From the NCBI GenBank assembly GCA_001600055.1, contig BCIV01000006.1, positions 558,001-622,000 on the forward strand: a stretch of DNA of 64,000 nucleotides, read 5' to 3'. Position numbers and translations under genes: made by a program. Of the stretch, positions 22,556 through 32,778 are shown one piece after another. Each line of letters starts with the position of its first letter. The stretch's first letter is position 1. The notes beneath the pieces are model-generated. The model was not told the DNA's origin and did no database searches. It saw only the letters and a list, made by a program, of their open reading frames with translations. Origin of the DNA: Filobasidium wieringae (taxonomy: Eukaryota > Basidiomycota > Tremellomycetes > Filobasidiales > Filobasidiaceae).

Positions 22556-25068
22556 TCAACTACTAGATCTCCGAGCCGCTCCGACTTCTCTCTCCCTATC
22601 GTCGACCTTACTAAACCCGAGCACTCTCAAGAGTCTCTTGAAGCTCTTCTTCTTGGTGAGACCCGATGGACGCGCGGGTTCCCTGGAGACGTTTGCGTAT
22701 TTCCCCTCGCACCCTTCCGACCGAGTGTGACCGATATCAGAGGAAGAAGCACGTGAACGTCCGTCGCTCGTGGAGCTATGCGAGCCCGTGTTGGAAGGGA
22801 TGGGCGTGATGGGAAGAGGTTCGTCCGAGATTTCCATCCCGTCTCTGAGAGCGGGTTGGAGCGGTGCAGGTTCGGGGGAGGTGCATGGGGACCGCTCGAG
22901 ATCTTCCCGTGCGGTCCTGAACGAACCAAACGATCCTACGCTCCTTACGGATCCGGTCGAGATCGTCCTGGGCGCAGGACCAGGTCTTTTCGACGGTCCA
23001 TCCGCCTTGGCATCGCTCTCGGGTTCCTCCACGATCCGGCCTACACCTACGGTCTTCCCCGTGATCGACCAACTCGAAGCCATACTCAAGCTAGACCCGT
23101 GTTTCTTCAACCCGAGCAACGATGGGGCCCGCGATAGAGAAGAGGAAGGGGAGGGGGAAGAAGCGCGGGAAGCGTCGGCGGCTTTGGCAGAGACGGGCAA
23201 CAAGACGTCTGACCGTTTCAAAGCGGATCGGGAGAACTTGGGCGCGTTCAGGCTCAAGTTGGAAGTCGATCCGGTCGGGGAGACGGGACCGAACGGGAAA
23301 CCCGTTTCACCCTCGCTATCGGACCCGGAGGGGGATCTCGTCCTCAACCCAGCCGCAAACTTGGGCAAGGGAGGGGACAGGGGCGCGGACCCGATCCCGA
23401 CGTCGCCCCATAATCCTCTCGTGGGCGTGACCGGGGATCGTGGGGGCGGCGGGTTGAAACCGGACGATCGGATGGAAGAGGAAGAGACGGATCGGATACT
23501 GCCTGGTCTATCTTCATACGTCGCCGCCGCCGCTACGGCCGCCACGTTCGCCACGTTCTCCGCCCTCGCACTGAGACTGAGACTGGTCTCGCTCCTCCCT
23601 GACCTGTTGCTCGAGCGGGAGACCGAGCGGCTATACTCTGAAGGGGGGAGGACGATGGGGGGAGCGAGAACGGGTCGTTGAGTGGATTCCACCCTGAACG
23701 GTTTCGTACCCTTTGCCGCTTCCAACGGACTCGTCGGAGGGACGAAAGAGTTGACCGAGGCCGTAGAAGAGGAGGAGGAGGACGACTTGTGGTTACTCAT
23801 GAACGAAGGACGTAACGAGAACCTCTTCCCCTTCTTCCCCATCGGTTCCCCCGGCCCCGCCCGATCGTCAGGCCGGACCACCTCGTCCGTGCTCCCCACC
23901 GCCCTGACACCCAATTCCTCCTCCTCGGTGACTTCCTGCCTCAACGGACTGCTCCTCTTGACGGGAGAATTGGGCGCACTGGAACCTCTTCCCTTTCTCG
24001 CAAAAGGCGCTCGCGGGGGTTCCAGATCGTCCAAGGGCGAGGCGGGGGNAGGGGNGGGAGCCGAGTTGGGTACGGTCGATGGGAAATCCCTCTGAAGTCG
24101 TTCGTGTAGTGGTAATTCGTATGGTCTGGCCGGCGCCGAGGGGGGATGATAATCCTCGAGTTCCAACTGCATATCATACCCCCCCGTCTCCGCATCCTCC
24201 GGTGGGAGCGTGGCGAAAGGGGAGGAAGATAACAAGTAAGATTCCGCTGCGAGTTTCGTCTTGAACGTTTTGAAGCGAGGTGAAGGGTGTCCCTGTCGTA
24301 CGAAAGAAAGAAAGAAAGAGAGAAAGAAAGAGGAAGCGTGGTCAGCGTGGCGTTGCGTCGTCGCTTGCGTTCTCAAGGGTGGGACCGGCGACCGACCTTT
24401 ATCTGGACCTCTGCTTCGTTCCATGTCTCGTAGATCCCCTTCTGGTACCCTTCAGCCACAGCGTAATATAACCGTCTCTTCCCGCCCGCATTCGCACTGG
24501 CACTCGCATTCGCACTGGCACTGGCACTGGCACTGGCACTGGCAGTCGCATTCTCATTCTCAATCTCCGCACCGCCCATTCCCAATCCCCCACCCGTCCG
24601 TCCCGATCGAAACCCGCCCGTCCGTCTCTGAACGACAAACCCAGTGCCCGCGCCCAAGCCCGAGGTGGAGGAAGACATCCGACGGTTAGTCCTTTCGACC
24701 CTGAACGAGCCTCTTCCTTGGTCCATCGTCTTCGTCGTGAGAGTGGGCGTGAGCGTGGGCGTCCCCTCGGAGGTCGAGGGGGGGAAGAACCCCGGCGTCG
24801 TTCGGTCCCGGTGATGACCCAGGAGAGGCGAGGTGGGTGGGGAATAGGAGGATCTGATACTGGCTCGACCTAGGTCGACGAACGCTTTCTTCACCGCGGT
24901 CGGGGGTGGACGGGGTGAGGATGAGTAGGTCGATTCTGTCGAGTAGGTCGGGGTTACGGGTGATTCGGGGGAGAAGGAGGAGGAGGATGAGGGGGAGGGG
25001 GATTGGAAGAGGGAGGAGTGGTGGAGAGGAGGAGTGGAGGGGGGTGTTCGTGTGAGGGTGGTGGTCAT
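22556..25068 (-). CDS. RNase H1 N-terminal (viroplasmin-type) domain protein with long disordered regions, no RNase H catalytic domain
   Basis: Two exons (24397-25068 and 22556-24292, intron 104 nt) give 802 residues. The only recognisable domain lies at about residues 208-250. It starts RLYYAVAEGYQKGIYETWNEA and, after the intron, continues GHPSPRFKTFKTKLAAESYL. This is the small fold found at the N-terminus of eukaryotic RNase H1, where it binds RNA/DNA hybrids and dsRNA. The rest is Ser/Pro/Arg/Thr-rich low complexity, including an alternating Ala-Ser tract encoded at 24480-24550. No RNase H catalytic DEDD domain is present. The C-terminus has a basic TKKKSFKRLLRVLGFSK segment. The intron carries a GAAA microsatellite. 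Two ambiguous bases (24049, 24055) fall in a G-rich coding run and leave two undefined residues. Function is unknown; nucleic-acid binding is inferred from the domain. Confidence 0.72.
24301..24332. repeat. GAAA/GAGA microsatellite in an intron
   Basis: A (GAAA)n run on the plus strand, so TTTC-rich on the transcribed strand, next to the 3' splice site of the RNase H1-N gene. It may serve as the polypyrimidine tract. Confidence 0.8.
24481..24550. repeat. Imperfect CACTGG/CATTCG hexanucleotide repeat (coding)
   Basis: About ten imperfect hexanucleotide units. On the minus strand they encode an Ala-Ser alternating tract just before the RNase H1-N domain. Length polymorphism between strains would be expected. 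Confidence 0.8.
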
Positions 25069-26540
25069 TGTGCGTGGTGCGTGGTGCGTGGTGATGTCGT
25101 TTTGATGGATGGATGGGCGGATGGTTCTGGATGTCTCGTATGTCGTGAAGACTTTTTTTCGACGAGAAGAGCGAGATGCGAGATGTCGAGTTCCAAGAGG
25201 AGGACGATTCACCTGGATCTCGTTCGACGTGCTATGGCCGACCGTCTGCTCGCTGTGACCGCTGACCTGTGAACCAGAAAGGACCCTGTGCCGGACGTCC
25301 AAGATGCCGTCCCAATCGCCAGAACTGGAACGCTCGTCGTCTTCCCTAAACTCTGAACGCTTTGGTGATTTTCAGTTCAGTCCAGTCCAGTCCAGTCCAG
25401 GTCGCTCGCTCGCTCGGAATGGAATGACTCCTGCTTTCTCTCGCGTTCCCCGTGGTCGGAAGCTCTGGAGCCGTCCCTTCGGTCGAGCACGGCACGGAGA
25501 AATTGGGTAAAGCCCCGAGGTGGGAGGGGGTCGAGGGTGGTGAGGGAGGTGAGATCGAGGGATGGAGCGAGCGAGGGAGAGGGAGGGATACGAGACGAGA
25601 CGAGGTCAGAGGATGAATGGAAGTGTGTTCGAGTGTGAAAGGGAAAAGGTGAGCTTCTATTTCGAGTCGACTGCTGTGTTTCGGTGGTTTTCAGAGTAGC
25701 GACGAGGTGCACAAGTGGACACCGAGCAGTATCCACGGTACAGGTAGTGCACTACTGCAAGGTAGCGATACACTGTACACCGAACACATAGCTCGCATAG
25801 CACGCAGAGCACCCTGAAACCCCTGGAAACCCCCTCAAACATCCAGTTCGCTCAATGCAGCCATCCTCGCAATGCCATCCAACCACAACCGACACTCACT
25901 GCTTCCGGTCGATCACCCTCTCCACCCCTTTTTTCCCCTCCTCCTGCCGTTCCCGCTCCTGCTCTCCTGCTCCTGCCCCTGTGCTCCCCCTCGCCGCCTC
26001 GCCCTGAGCAAAAGGGTGAGAACTAAAAGATTGGGCCCCAGATCCAGGTCTCACCCTTCTCACCTTCTCACTCGTCATCGCCCTCGCCCTCGGCCTCGCC
26101 CTCGCTCCTCGCCGCTCGACCCTCAACCCTCGCTCCCCGGCTGCCGTGATCGTCTCGCGTGACTGTCCGCCCAGGCTCGGTCGCTCGGTCGGTTTTCTCA
26201 TTCGTCTCCGGCCCGGAGGTTGATAACCATCGGATCGTGTTTCGACTGTCATCTGCTACTGGCTAACTAGCAGCTAGTCATCTGGTCATGCTAGTCATGA
26301 GTCAGGCCTGTTTACTGGACGACACAGCGAGAGATGGTTCGTTACGGCTGCGGTCTTGTCGCTACTTCACTCCCTATTTGATCCATGACACAGCGGTCCA
26401 GTCGATAATACTACTACTATACTTCCTTCTCATCTCGTCTCACATCATACGCACACACGCGCACACTTGAGACGTGAAACATGAAACCCGCAAACCCGCA
26501 AACCCGCAAGGTCGAACGCGTACCTCGCCTCTCCTCATCC
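25069..26540. other. Long low-complexity upstream region
   Basis: 1.5 kb upstream of the RNase H1-N gene start and downstream of the next minus-strand gene. It is rich in simple sequence: a CAGTC pentamer run near 25376-25400, GAGCGAGG-type purine runs (25510-25600) and C/T runs (25920-26110). Open frames here (for example 25872-26162) are Pro/Arg/Ser-rich by-products of base composition. No gene is supported. Confidence 0.5.
26484..26508. repeat. AAACCCGC tandem repeat, three copies
   Basis: Three perfect 8-bp units in tandem, just downstream of the stop of the unrecognised minus-strand gene. Confidence 0.85.
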
Positions 26541-27273
26541 TCAACCCCCTCTCGTATACTTGAAAACCACCTCGCCCGACTGGAAGGACGAACCGATCCG
26601 AGCGTATTCCATCTCCTGCCGCATCCGATTCCTTCGCACCCAGTTCATACCGTCTTCTTCGGTAAAAGGGAGGGGTGGGAGGACGAGACGTCTCCTCATC
26701 CCCGGGTCGTTCTGGCGCACACATATAACAAATCCGCAATCCCGGATCAACCGAAAGCGCGCACACATACACACACACGGCATCCCTTCCCGAGCGGTAC
26801 GGGAAACTCACGTGGATCTGGACTTGAACGACCCCATCGCTCCCTCTGGGAGGTGTCAGTCGGAACCTCTCCAGTGGACTCGCGAGGGGCAGGTAGGGCT
26901 CGTCATCGGATGAAAAGAGAATACCAGTCTTGTTCGTCAACAGTTCCCGATCGGTCCGATGGTCTATGGTAAGATCGGGAATGCTCCAGTCGGGTCGAAC
27001 GGGGGACATTTCACGGATGGACGGAGAGTGCGAGTGAACACGCAGAGGGGGGAAATGCGTTTCTTTCGTGATTGAATACGGATCGAATGTACAAAACCCA
27101 AACGGCCGACCCTCGGGACTCGGACTGTTCTTATGGATGGAGCGACGACGCGTAGCAAGTCCATGTTCTGACTCGCAGGCAGCGTTTCGCGATGGACATA
27201 CCCGTTTGCGGTTCAGATTCACGAACGATCCATCTCTCGCTCTCGCGGCCGGATCCGAAGGACGAGCGGGCAT
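26541..27273 (-). CDS. Unrecognised protein (incomplete model)
   Basis: A plausible spliced gene without a recognised family. The 3' exon 26541-26711 joins in phase to an upstream exon that begins somewhere near 27273 and ends at 26812. The intron is GTGAGT to CGCCAG, 100 nt. The joined product contains the segment TDRELLTNKTGILFSSDDE, then a Pro/Arg-rich stretch, and ends MRQEMEYARIGSSFQSGEV-VFKYTRGG. A second reading frame at 27131-27364 (YTTTTDADETGCPVIGYARS) also looks protein-like and may be a further upstream exon, but I could not join it in phase. There is no signal peptide, membrane span or catalytic motif. The start codon is unresolved. The gene lies only about 200 bp beyond the stop of the FunK1 kinase and in the same direction. 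Confidence 0.4.
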
Positions 27274-27482
27274 ACCCGATCACAGGACATCCCGTCTCAT
27301 CAGCATCAGTAGTCGTCGTATAATCGTGACCTTCCTTTCGCCCTTGCGGTACGATTTCGATCAACAGGTAAAAGGCATGATGACGATCGTCAGCACATGG
27401 CGAGTCCTTGGCGACATGGCCGTGAATCGTTGCTACGATGATACCGTATAGAAAGGCATCAAATCCGCACAGGGTAGACGGC

Positions 27483-30057
27483 TCACAAGGCCGCCTCTTC
27501 CGCCTTCATCAGTGCGATACATTCGTCGAAACATTCCAGCTCGAGAGGATCGGCCGGCTTACCAGGATCAACGCTTTCAGATCGCGACTGACACAAGTCA
27601 ATCTTATCTCTCAGCTTCCCAATCAAAACGTTCATGCAACCGAATATCTTGCGTGGCGCCTGGAGTGAGCACGAGTCAGCGCATGCTGCGCAACATTCAC
27701 GAGTGACTCGACTGACTTTGTATATTTGTCTGTCCCAGAACTCCTTCTTCTTGCTCAACGTAGATATCCACAAGATGGTCGTGTCCCTCTCTAATTCCGG
27801 CAACAGCTGATTAGCCTGGAAACGTGCAAAGTCAGCGCGTCAGACCAAACAGCTCCTCGCGAAAACTTACCTCGTAAAGCCAGACGTACAGTGCCGATTC
27901 GGCGTCATCAATATAATGATGGTGTAGACGATGATGATTGAGCTTCGCAAGTGATCCAGAAATAGACGCATCTGTTCGAGCTATATCAGACGTCAAGTCC
28001 ATGCGTTGTGCCTCAGATTGTGCCTCGGATAGTTCGCGCTCCAGGCCTTGCCTCTCGTCAATATAAGATTGGTAACGCTTGGTCTCTTCAGTGAGCTCAT
28101 GGATACGTCGACTCATAAAGTACTCGTTGGCCGACCGACTATCTTCCAGACTGATGAGCAGTAACTCCTCCTCGTCGTCACTCATACCCCGCCTTCTCTT
28201 CAATATCCTCGCGTGGCCAAAATCGATCAAAACACACTGTTTTCCCGTTTCACTATCTATCAGGATGTTTCCTCCATTCAAATCGCGGTAATGCACACCC
28301 AGCGACGATAGGTAACGAAGCGACTCAAACAACTGTCGAAAGATGGAGAGACGCCGCTTCGGCTCGAGATCGTCTCGCAAGAGGACGGCTGGGATGCAAT
28401 AGGTGGCTATTGTGGAGTTTCTGGTTGCTCGTCCCGTACTCCACCAATCGTCAATATCGATGAGACCACCGGTACCAGTCTGAAGCACCGTACCGACCGC
28501 CGACGGAAGATGACAGTCGGGACGGAGGGTGCGGTCCGTGGACCCCTCTTTGGACTTGATCCATCGGAGCACATCCAACTCATGTTCGTGTAGATGACGG
28601 GGGAGCCATGTGCTTTTGATTATCATTCGCATTCTGGGATCTCGCGGTAACGGACAGTTCCCTTCAATAGGCAGAGCCTTTGCAGACCAGATGACCGTTC
28701 GGCGACCCCAAAGCTGCCTGGTCCAGCTGATCAATTTGACCTGATCTAATTTGAAGGCGCAGGTCTTTCCGCCGGGCAATCGAGTACGCAAGACATCATT
28801 CGCAGCTGGCTGCCATTTCTGCAAGACGTCATCCGCTGGTCCTGACAAGAATCCGAAGATATCGATGATTTGCCGGTAGTCATTGGGTTCCGCAAAATCC
28901 AACACAGTCGAGCTTCCGAAGTGACTGGCATCTGTGTACCACAAACGCAACCGAGATCCGCATAAGGTGAAGAAGTGGAGCTTTCCTGATGCCGCATTGT
29001 TTTCAGTGAGCTTGCGCTACAAAGGCACATGCATAGTCAGCAATTGACCGCATGAATGTTACTAAAATGTCTGCTATAAACGTACCGCATATCGAAGGGT
29101 CTGACCCAAGAGATCATCTCGAAGATCGTAAAGCCGACTAGACTTGATCTCCCCAAAGCCGAGGGCATGTGACCATCTGAGGTCAACGTCTTCCTCACTA
29201 GCTATGCCAGACAGCAATATGTCGATTTTGTTTTGCGATTTATCAACGGCGAGTTCCTCCGGCTCGACCCTGTCTTGCATAGAATGGGCGCCTAACGATT
29301 TCCACAGAGCTGAAGCGCGGAATGATCGAGTAGAGCTCCCAGAGTTCTGGACAAATCTCTCGGTCAAGAGGTTCGAAAATTCGGTGATGTTGTCCTGAAG
29401 TGTCTGTTCCTTTCCATCATTTTTATGTTTAGCAATACTTTGCACGAGCTTTCCAAGAGAACAAGTCGGGTCTTGCATATCACGCAGCAGCGAATTGTAG
29501 AGGTTGTCGAGCGTATGAGCTTGGCTAGGAGATAGCTTGTCTCTGCAGGGTTTGACCTCATAGATGCGTGGGTCAAGCCTGTTATAGCTCTCCGTGACGA
29601 TCATTTCTTCCACTTTCGCAGCAGTGGCTATCCTGCGACCGAGGGAGCTGTTGAAAGTCGGTTCGCGTGTTCTGAGAGGAGTGCCACCTGTAGAGAGTTT
29701 CTGCATCTTCAGGATGAGGTCTGGGTCCGATTGCACTGGGGGCGAGTTCCTGTGGGCGAGATGTCCCTCAGGATTCGGATCGCTAGGGTAACGCGAGGTA
29801 TAAACACTGAAGGATTTTGACGGTTCGAACGACTCAAGCTCTGGGGTAATTTTATGACTCTGGTTGCAATGCAATGCTGACCAAGATCGACCGTTTCGAT
29901 CTCTTGCTTTATCGTCTGTGGTCAGCGCTCTCATGGTTGTTCCGTACCTGATGTCGTGTCTCAGGGATTGAAGGGGTGGCTTAGGTGCAGAACCTCCCAG
30001 AAGCACTAATGCCGACAGCTCGCTAAGTCCTGTGACATTTGGGCTGGGCGCAGACAT
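27483..30057 (-). CDS. FunK1-type fungal protein kinase
   Basis: Four exons (29086-30057, 27871-29016, 27717-27815, 27483-27659) give 797 residues from the ATG at 30057. An in-frame upstream ATG exists, so the start is uncertain. The central part matches the fungal FunK1 kinase family. The lead-in GQTLRYA-RKLTEN and FTLCGSRLRLWYTDAS is typical of the accessory half. The kinase core then has IIKSTW (likely the ATP-binding lysine), HEHELDVL (helix C Glu), YRDLNGGNILI (catalytic loop with Asp and Asn) and LIDFGHAR (DFG). The catalytic loop has Tyr in place of the first His of HRD, which many active kinases tolerate. The insert after DFG is charged and coiled-coil-like. The family is expanded in mushroom-forming fungi and its substrates are unknown. 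It borders a transposon-rich block. Confidence 0.82.
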
Positions 30058-30673
30058 CGTGAAGGAAGGTAGGGCGTGATATCCACGGGTCGTGATGGCC
30101 GTTGTGATCCCTTTCGCAAGTAGCTGTAGACTGTGGATAGAAGTAATTCCTGGCAATCTCAAGCCCATTGCGCCAGTGAATCCTGCAACATGAAAGCCAC
30201 AGGCTTTGCAAGCTTGAGACGACCACTTGTTGCTCCACGATGAAGATAGACGGGGAATGGACGATATACGATTCACGATGCACGATGACCAACGATCGAC
30301 ATGGGACAGCCGGACATGCTTGCTTGTCAACAATCATAATAATAATGAATATAAGTACGCGTTTTGAGGCGTTTGAGACCGCCGAGGCACATGACAGAAT
30401 AATGACAGACATGACAGACATGACAGACATGACAGGTAAAGTACTCAATAATTGTGCAATTGTAAATTTTGTAAACCGAGCACCAACGGCTTCTTGCCCT
30501 CTTTTCATGTCCTCGCAGCACTTACAGTGAAGGGTGCGCGATGAGTTGGGGGCATGCATCCCATAGAATCACAACCTCTCAATAATAGTGATACTCCAAC
30601 AGCATGACTCAGACCAGCAGTCGATGCGCATTATGCATAATAATAATACAGAGTAGTAGTGTACTAGTAGTAA
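30058..30673. other. Repeat-bearing gap upstream of the FunK1 kinase
   Basis: Contains a short tandem repeat (30402-30436) and AT-rich TAATAATAATA runs near 30638. The transcription start of the kinase should lie here. No gene was recognised. Confidence 0.5.
30402..30436. repeat. 9-bp tandem repeat ATGACAGAC, about four copies
   Basis: Three perfect 9-bp units plus a nearly complete fourth, in the upstream region of the FunK1 kinase. Confidence 0.9.
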
Positions 30674-31882
30674 GGGCCCGTTTACTTATTGTCACGATTT
30701 TTGTCTGTTTTTTGCCACCCCTTACGTACCAGCCAAATTACTAGTATTTGCCGGGGTTGCCGTAAATCAGGAAAAACCGCTTTGTTTACCTCTGTTTTTT
30801 AACCTTTTTTTTACGGACATAGACCAATAATATATCCGTTAAAGTGCATAAATCGATCAAAAGATCGCATAAAACGACTTAAGGTGCTGTTGATAATGAA
30901 TATTCGATATCATACTCGCTACAAACGTCTACTTCGTCAAACCTATTGTATCGAACTAATTTGACCAATAAACCGTATTTACCTGCGGGCGACATCAGTA
31001 GATCCTGGTCAATACCAAGGCTGTCTTCTTTAAGTAGGAAACTACCAATGTCCCACCAGGAAAACAGGAAAAATAGCTGTTTGATTGAGGATGAATATCT
31101 CAAACGATAAATCTACCGAAAGGACAATTAATTCGTCAATTAATTCAAATAACAGCCATAATCCCCCCTCTACCGCTCCAACACCCTTCTCAAATCAGTG
31201 GATTAGTGAAACAGAAAGACTAGTAATCATAGCCAGTGCAATAACCATTGCTGAAGAGACGAAACAGCGTCGTTTACTCGCAGAGAAGAAATCGAAGCGA
31301 TTATTACAGGATCGTAACGCCGCTCTAGATAAAGTCGAATATTGGGAACATACTCCTACAGCCTGTTGGGACGCTCTAGGAATGAATGTTGGCTGCTTTA
31401 CTCGTCTATGGAAGGAACTAGAACTGCTTGGCTTGCTCAAGTCAACACCCCACGTCCCTGTGAAAGTTCAGATCGCCGTAACGCTATGGATGTTGCGACA
31501 TGATCAGAAGAACAGAGGACTGAGGGAAATCTTTCAACTGAGTGCTAGAACGATCCATAGGTGAGTCATCTAGGATGTTATGGTTTGTAGATATGACTTA
31601 AGGAGGGATCTAAACGTTTCAATCCTTTCTAGAGCGATTCACGCCGCTCTCGACGCCTTGTTTCACCCTGCGTTCTACTATGCTTATGTGAAACAGCCCA
31701 ATCCTGCTACTATGGACCGTACTGGCTATCAATATGAATCCCTCAACTACTCCCCAATCACCCGTAAATGTCTAGGTGCTATAGACGGAACGCACATCAA
31801 GATCACGCCACCTGCTATTGACACTCATCGTGTTACGGCTGGTTCTCGCTGTCACAGGTCTAATAGCAAGCGCTACTCGTAG
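30674..31882 (+). mobile_element. PIF/Harbinger-type DNA transposon, 3' end missing
   Basis: The left end looks like a Harbinger terminus: a TAA trinucleotide (30671-30673), the usual TWA target, followed by GGGCCCGTTTAC, resembling the GGSCCTGTTTG-type terminal inverted repeats of the family. An AT-rich leader and the 5' part of the transposase follow. I could not find a matching inverted repeat or a second TAA downstream to 33.1 kb. The sequence changes character after about 31882, so the element appears truncated. Confidence 0.6.
31091..31882 (+). pseudogene. Truncated PIF/Harbinger transposase (DDE_Tnp_4 type)
   Basis: Two exons (31091-31560, 31633-31882, GT-AG intron of 72 nt) read through 239 codons without a stop. 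The N-terminal half has an HTH-like region (VPVKVQIAVTLWMLRHDQKN, LREIFQLSARTIHR) as in HARBI1-type transposases. The C-terminal end reaches KCLGAIDGTHIKI, which holds the first catalytic Asp. Frame and sequence then depart from the family and end within about 25 residues. The regions with the second Asp and the Glu are absent, so it cannot be catalytically complete. The intact frame up to the break suggests a fairly recent truncation. The host supplies the spliceable intron. Confidence 0.78.
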
Positions 31883-32294
31883 GTTATCTGGATGATGGAA
31901 TAAGGACCGAGTTGCGGTAACTCAGTTAGTTCTAAGCGGTGGACAAGTTATTCGACCGAATTAAAGGATTCGGTTAGAATCTGTAAGTTATTGGAATCGA
32001 AGAGATTAGTATCGAACGTTGATATTAATCGGTTTAGGTGAAGAACGAAGGTTGTATGAGAACAACTTAGCGAGATCCTATTGTAGTAACCTCTTCACAG
32101 TACGTCTTGAATTGGTAATTCAGTAGGTGTAAATAGAATGCGATATCGGACTTGAATCCTCTATACAATTCGGTTGACTCTGTATAGACGATTCAATCCC
32201 TAACTATATATATACTAAAACGGAAACACTGCGAGACCACAAACAAAGGAAAAGAGAGCGATACCACCACGAGTCGTCTAAGTTGTTTTTGCTA

Positions 32295-32550
32295 GATTCG
32301 GTTGAATCCTATTTTGTGTTTATGGAACCGAAAAGGGAGAGCGAGCCGGATAGAGAAATAATTGATGGGTTGTCGACGGATTCGGTTGAACCTTGTAGGG
32401 AACAACCAAACATGGATGGGTGTCTTCTTTGTTGGTTCGAGGTTCTCGGTAGATCACCTTGTTCGATGGAATAGGAGATGGCGTTTCATGTTGTACGAAC
32501 AATCCGCGGTACGAGCGTATTCGGCCGGCTTTCCCGGAGATTCGGTTGAA
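32295..32550. repeat. Dispersed 12-bp repeat GATTCGGTTGAA
   Basis: Three exact copies start at 32295, 32379 and 32539, with near copies at 31967 (GATTCGGTTAGAA) and 32168 (AATTCGGTTGA). All have the same orientation and spacing is irregular. Confidence 0.8.
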
Positions 32551-32744
32551 ACGGAGTCGAACCGAAACGGGGTGGTAGTTCGGTTGGTTGAGCGAGATTC
32601 TACTTGAACGATGTCTTGATGAACCAGTTGTAACAGGCTAGCAGGTGTAGTGTGGGTGCAGTGGGCAGTTCGTGTAGTATCTGCCGGGGTCACGAGTGCT
32701 GAAACGAAGCAACCCGGGATGATGTGCTCCGCGTGTACAAAACT

Positions 32745-32778
32745 GAGTAAAATGGGCATACGAGTAAAATGGGCATAC
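32745..32778. repeat. 17-bp tandem duplication
   Basis: Two perfect adjacent copies of GAGTAAAATGGGCATAC. Confidence 0.9.

Noticed and set aside
22770..23681. 303-residue open frame on the plus strand
   Set aside because: It is the complementary shadow of the RNase H1-N gene: same region, low complexity, with no start context or family features.
24261..24689. Plus-strand frame with a His/Trp/Ser repeat (WHWHWHW type)
   Set aside because: The pattern is the antisense reading of a CACTGG microsatellite encoding an Ala-Ser tract on the minus strand.
25872..26162. Pro/Arg/Ser-rich plus-strand frame upstream of the RNase H1-N gene
   Set aside because: Composition-driven low complexity; no start context, splicing or family support.
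27832..28950. Single-exon kinase model ending at 27832
   Set aside because: The frame runs into an intron donor (GTAAGT at 27870). Two further exons join in phase and complete the C-terminus.
30402..30436. Short tandem repeat considered as a CRISPR-like array
   Set aside because: Units are adjacent without spacers, 9 bp long, in a eukaryotic genome. It is a simple minisatellite.
30879..31103. Minus-strand 74-residue frame in the Harbinger leader, considered as a second transposon protein
   Set aside because: Some Harbinger elements encode a second Myb-like protein, but this frame has no HTH or Myb features and is AT-driven.
31883..32640. Solo LTR or retrotransposon remnant
   Set aside because: No TG...CA terminal pair, target duplication or protein remnant could be identified. 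Only the short repeat cluster is reported.
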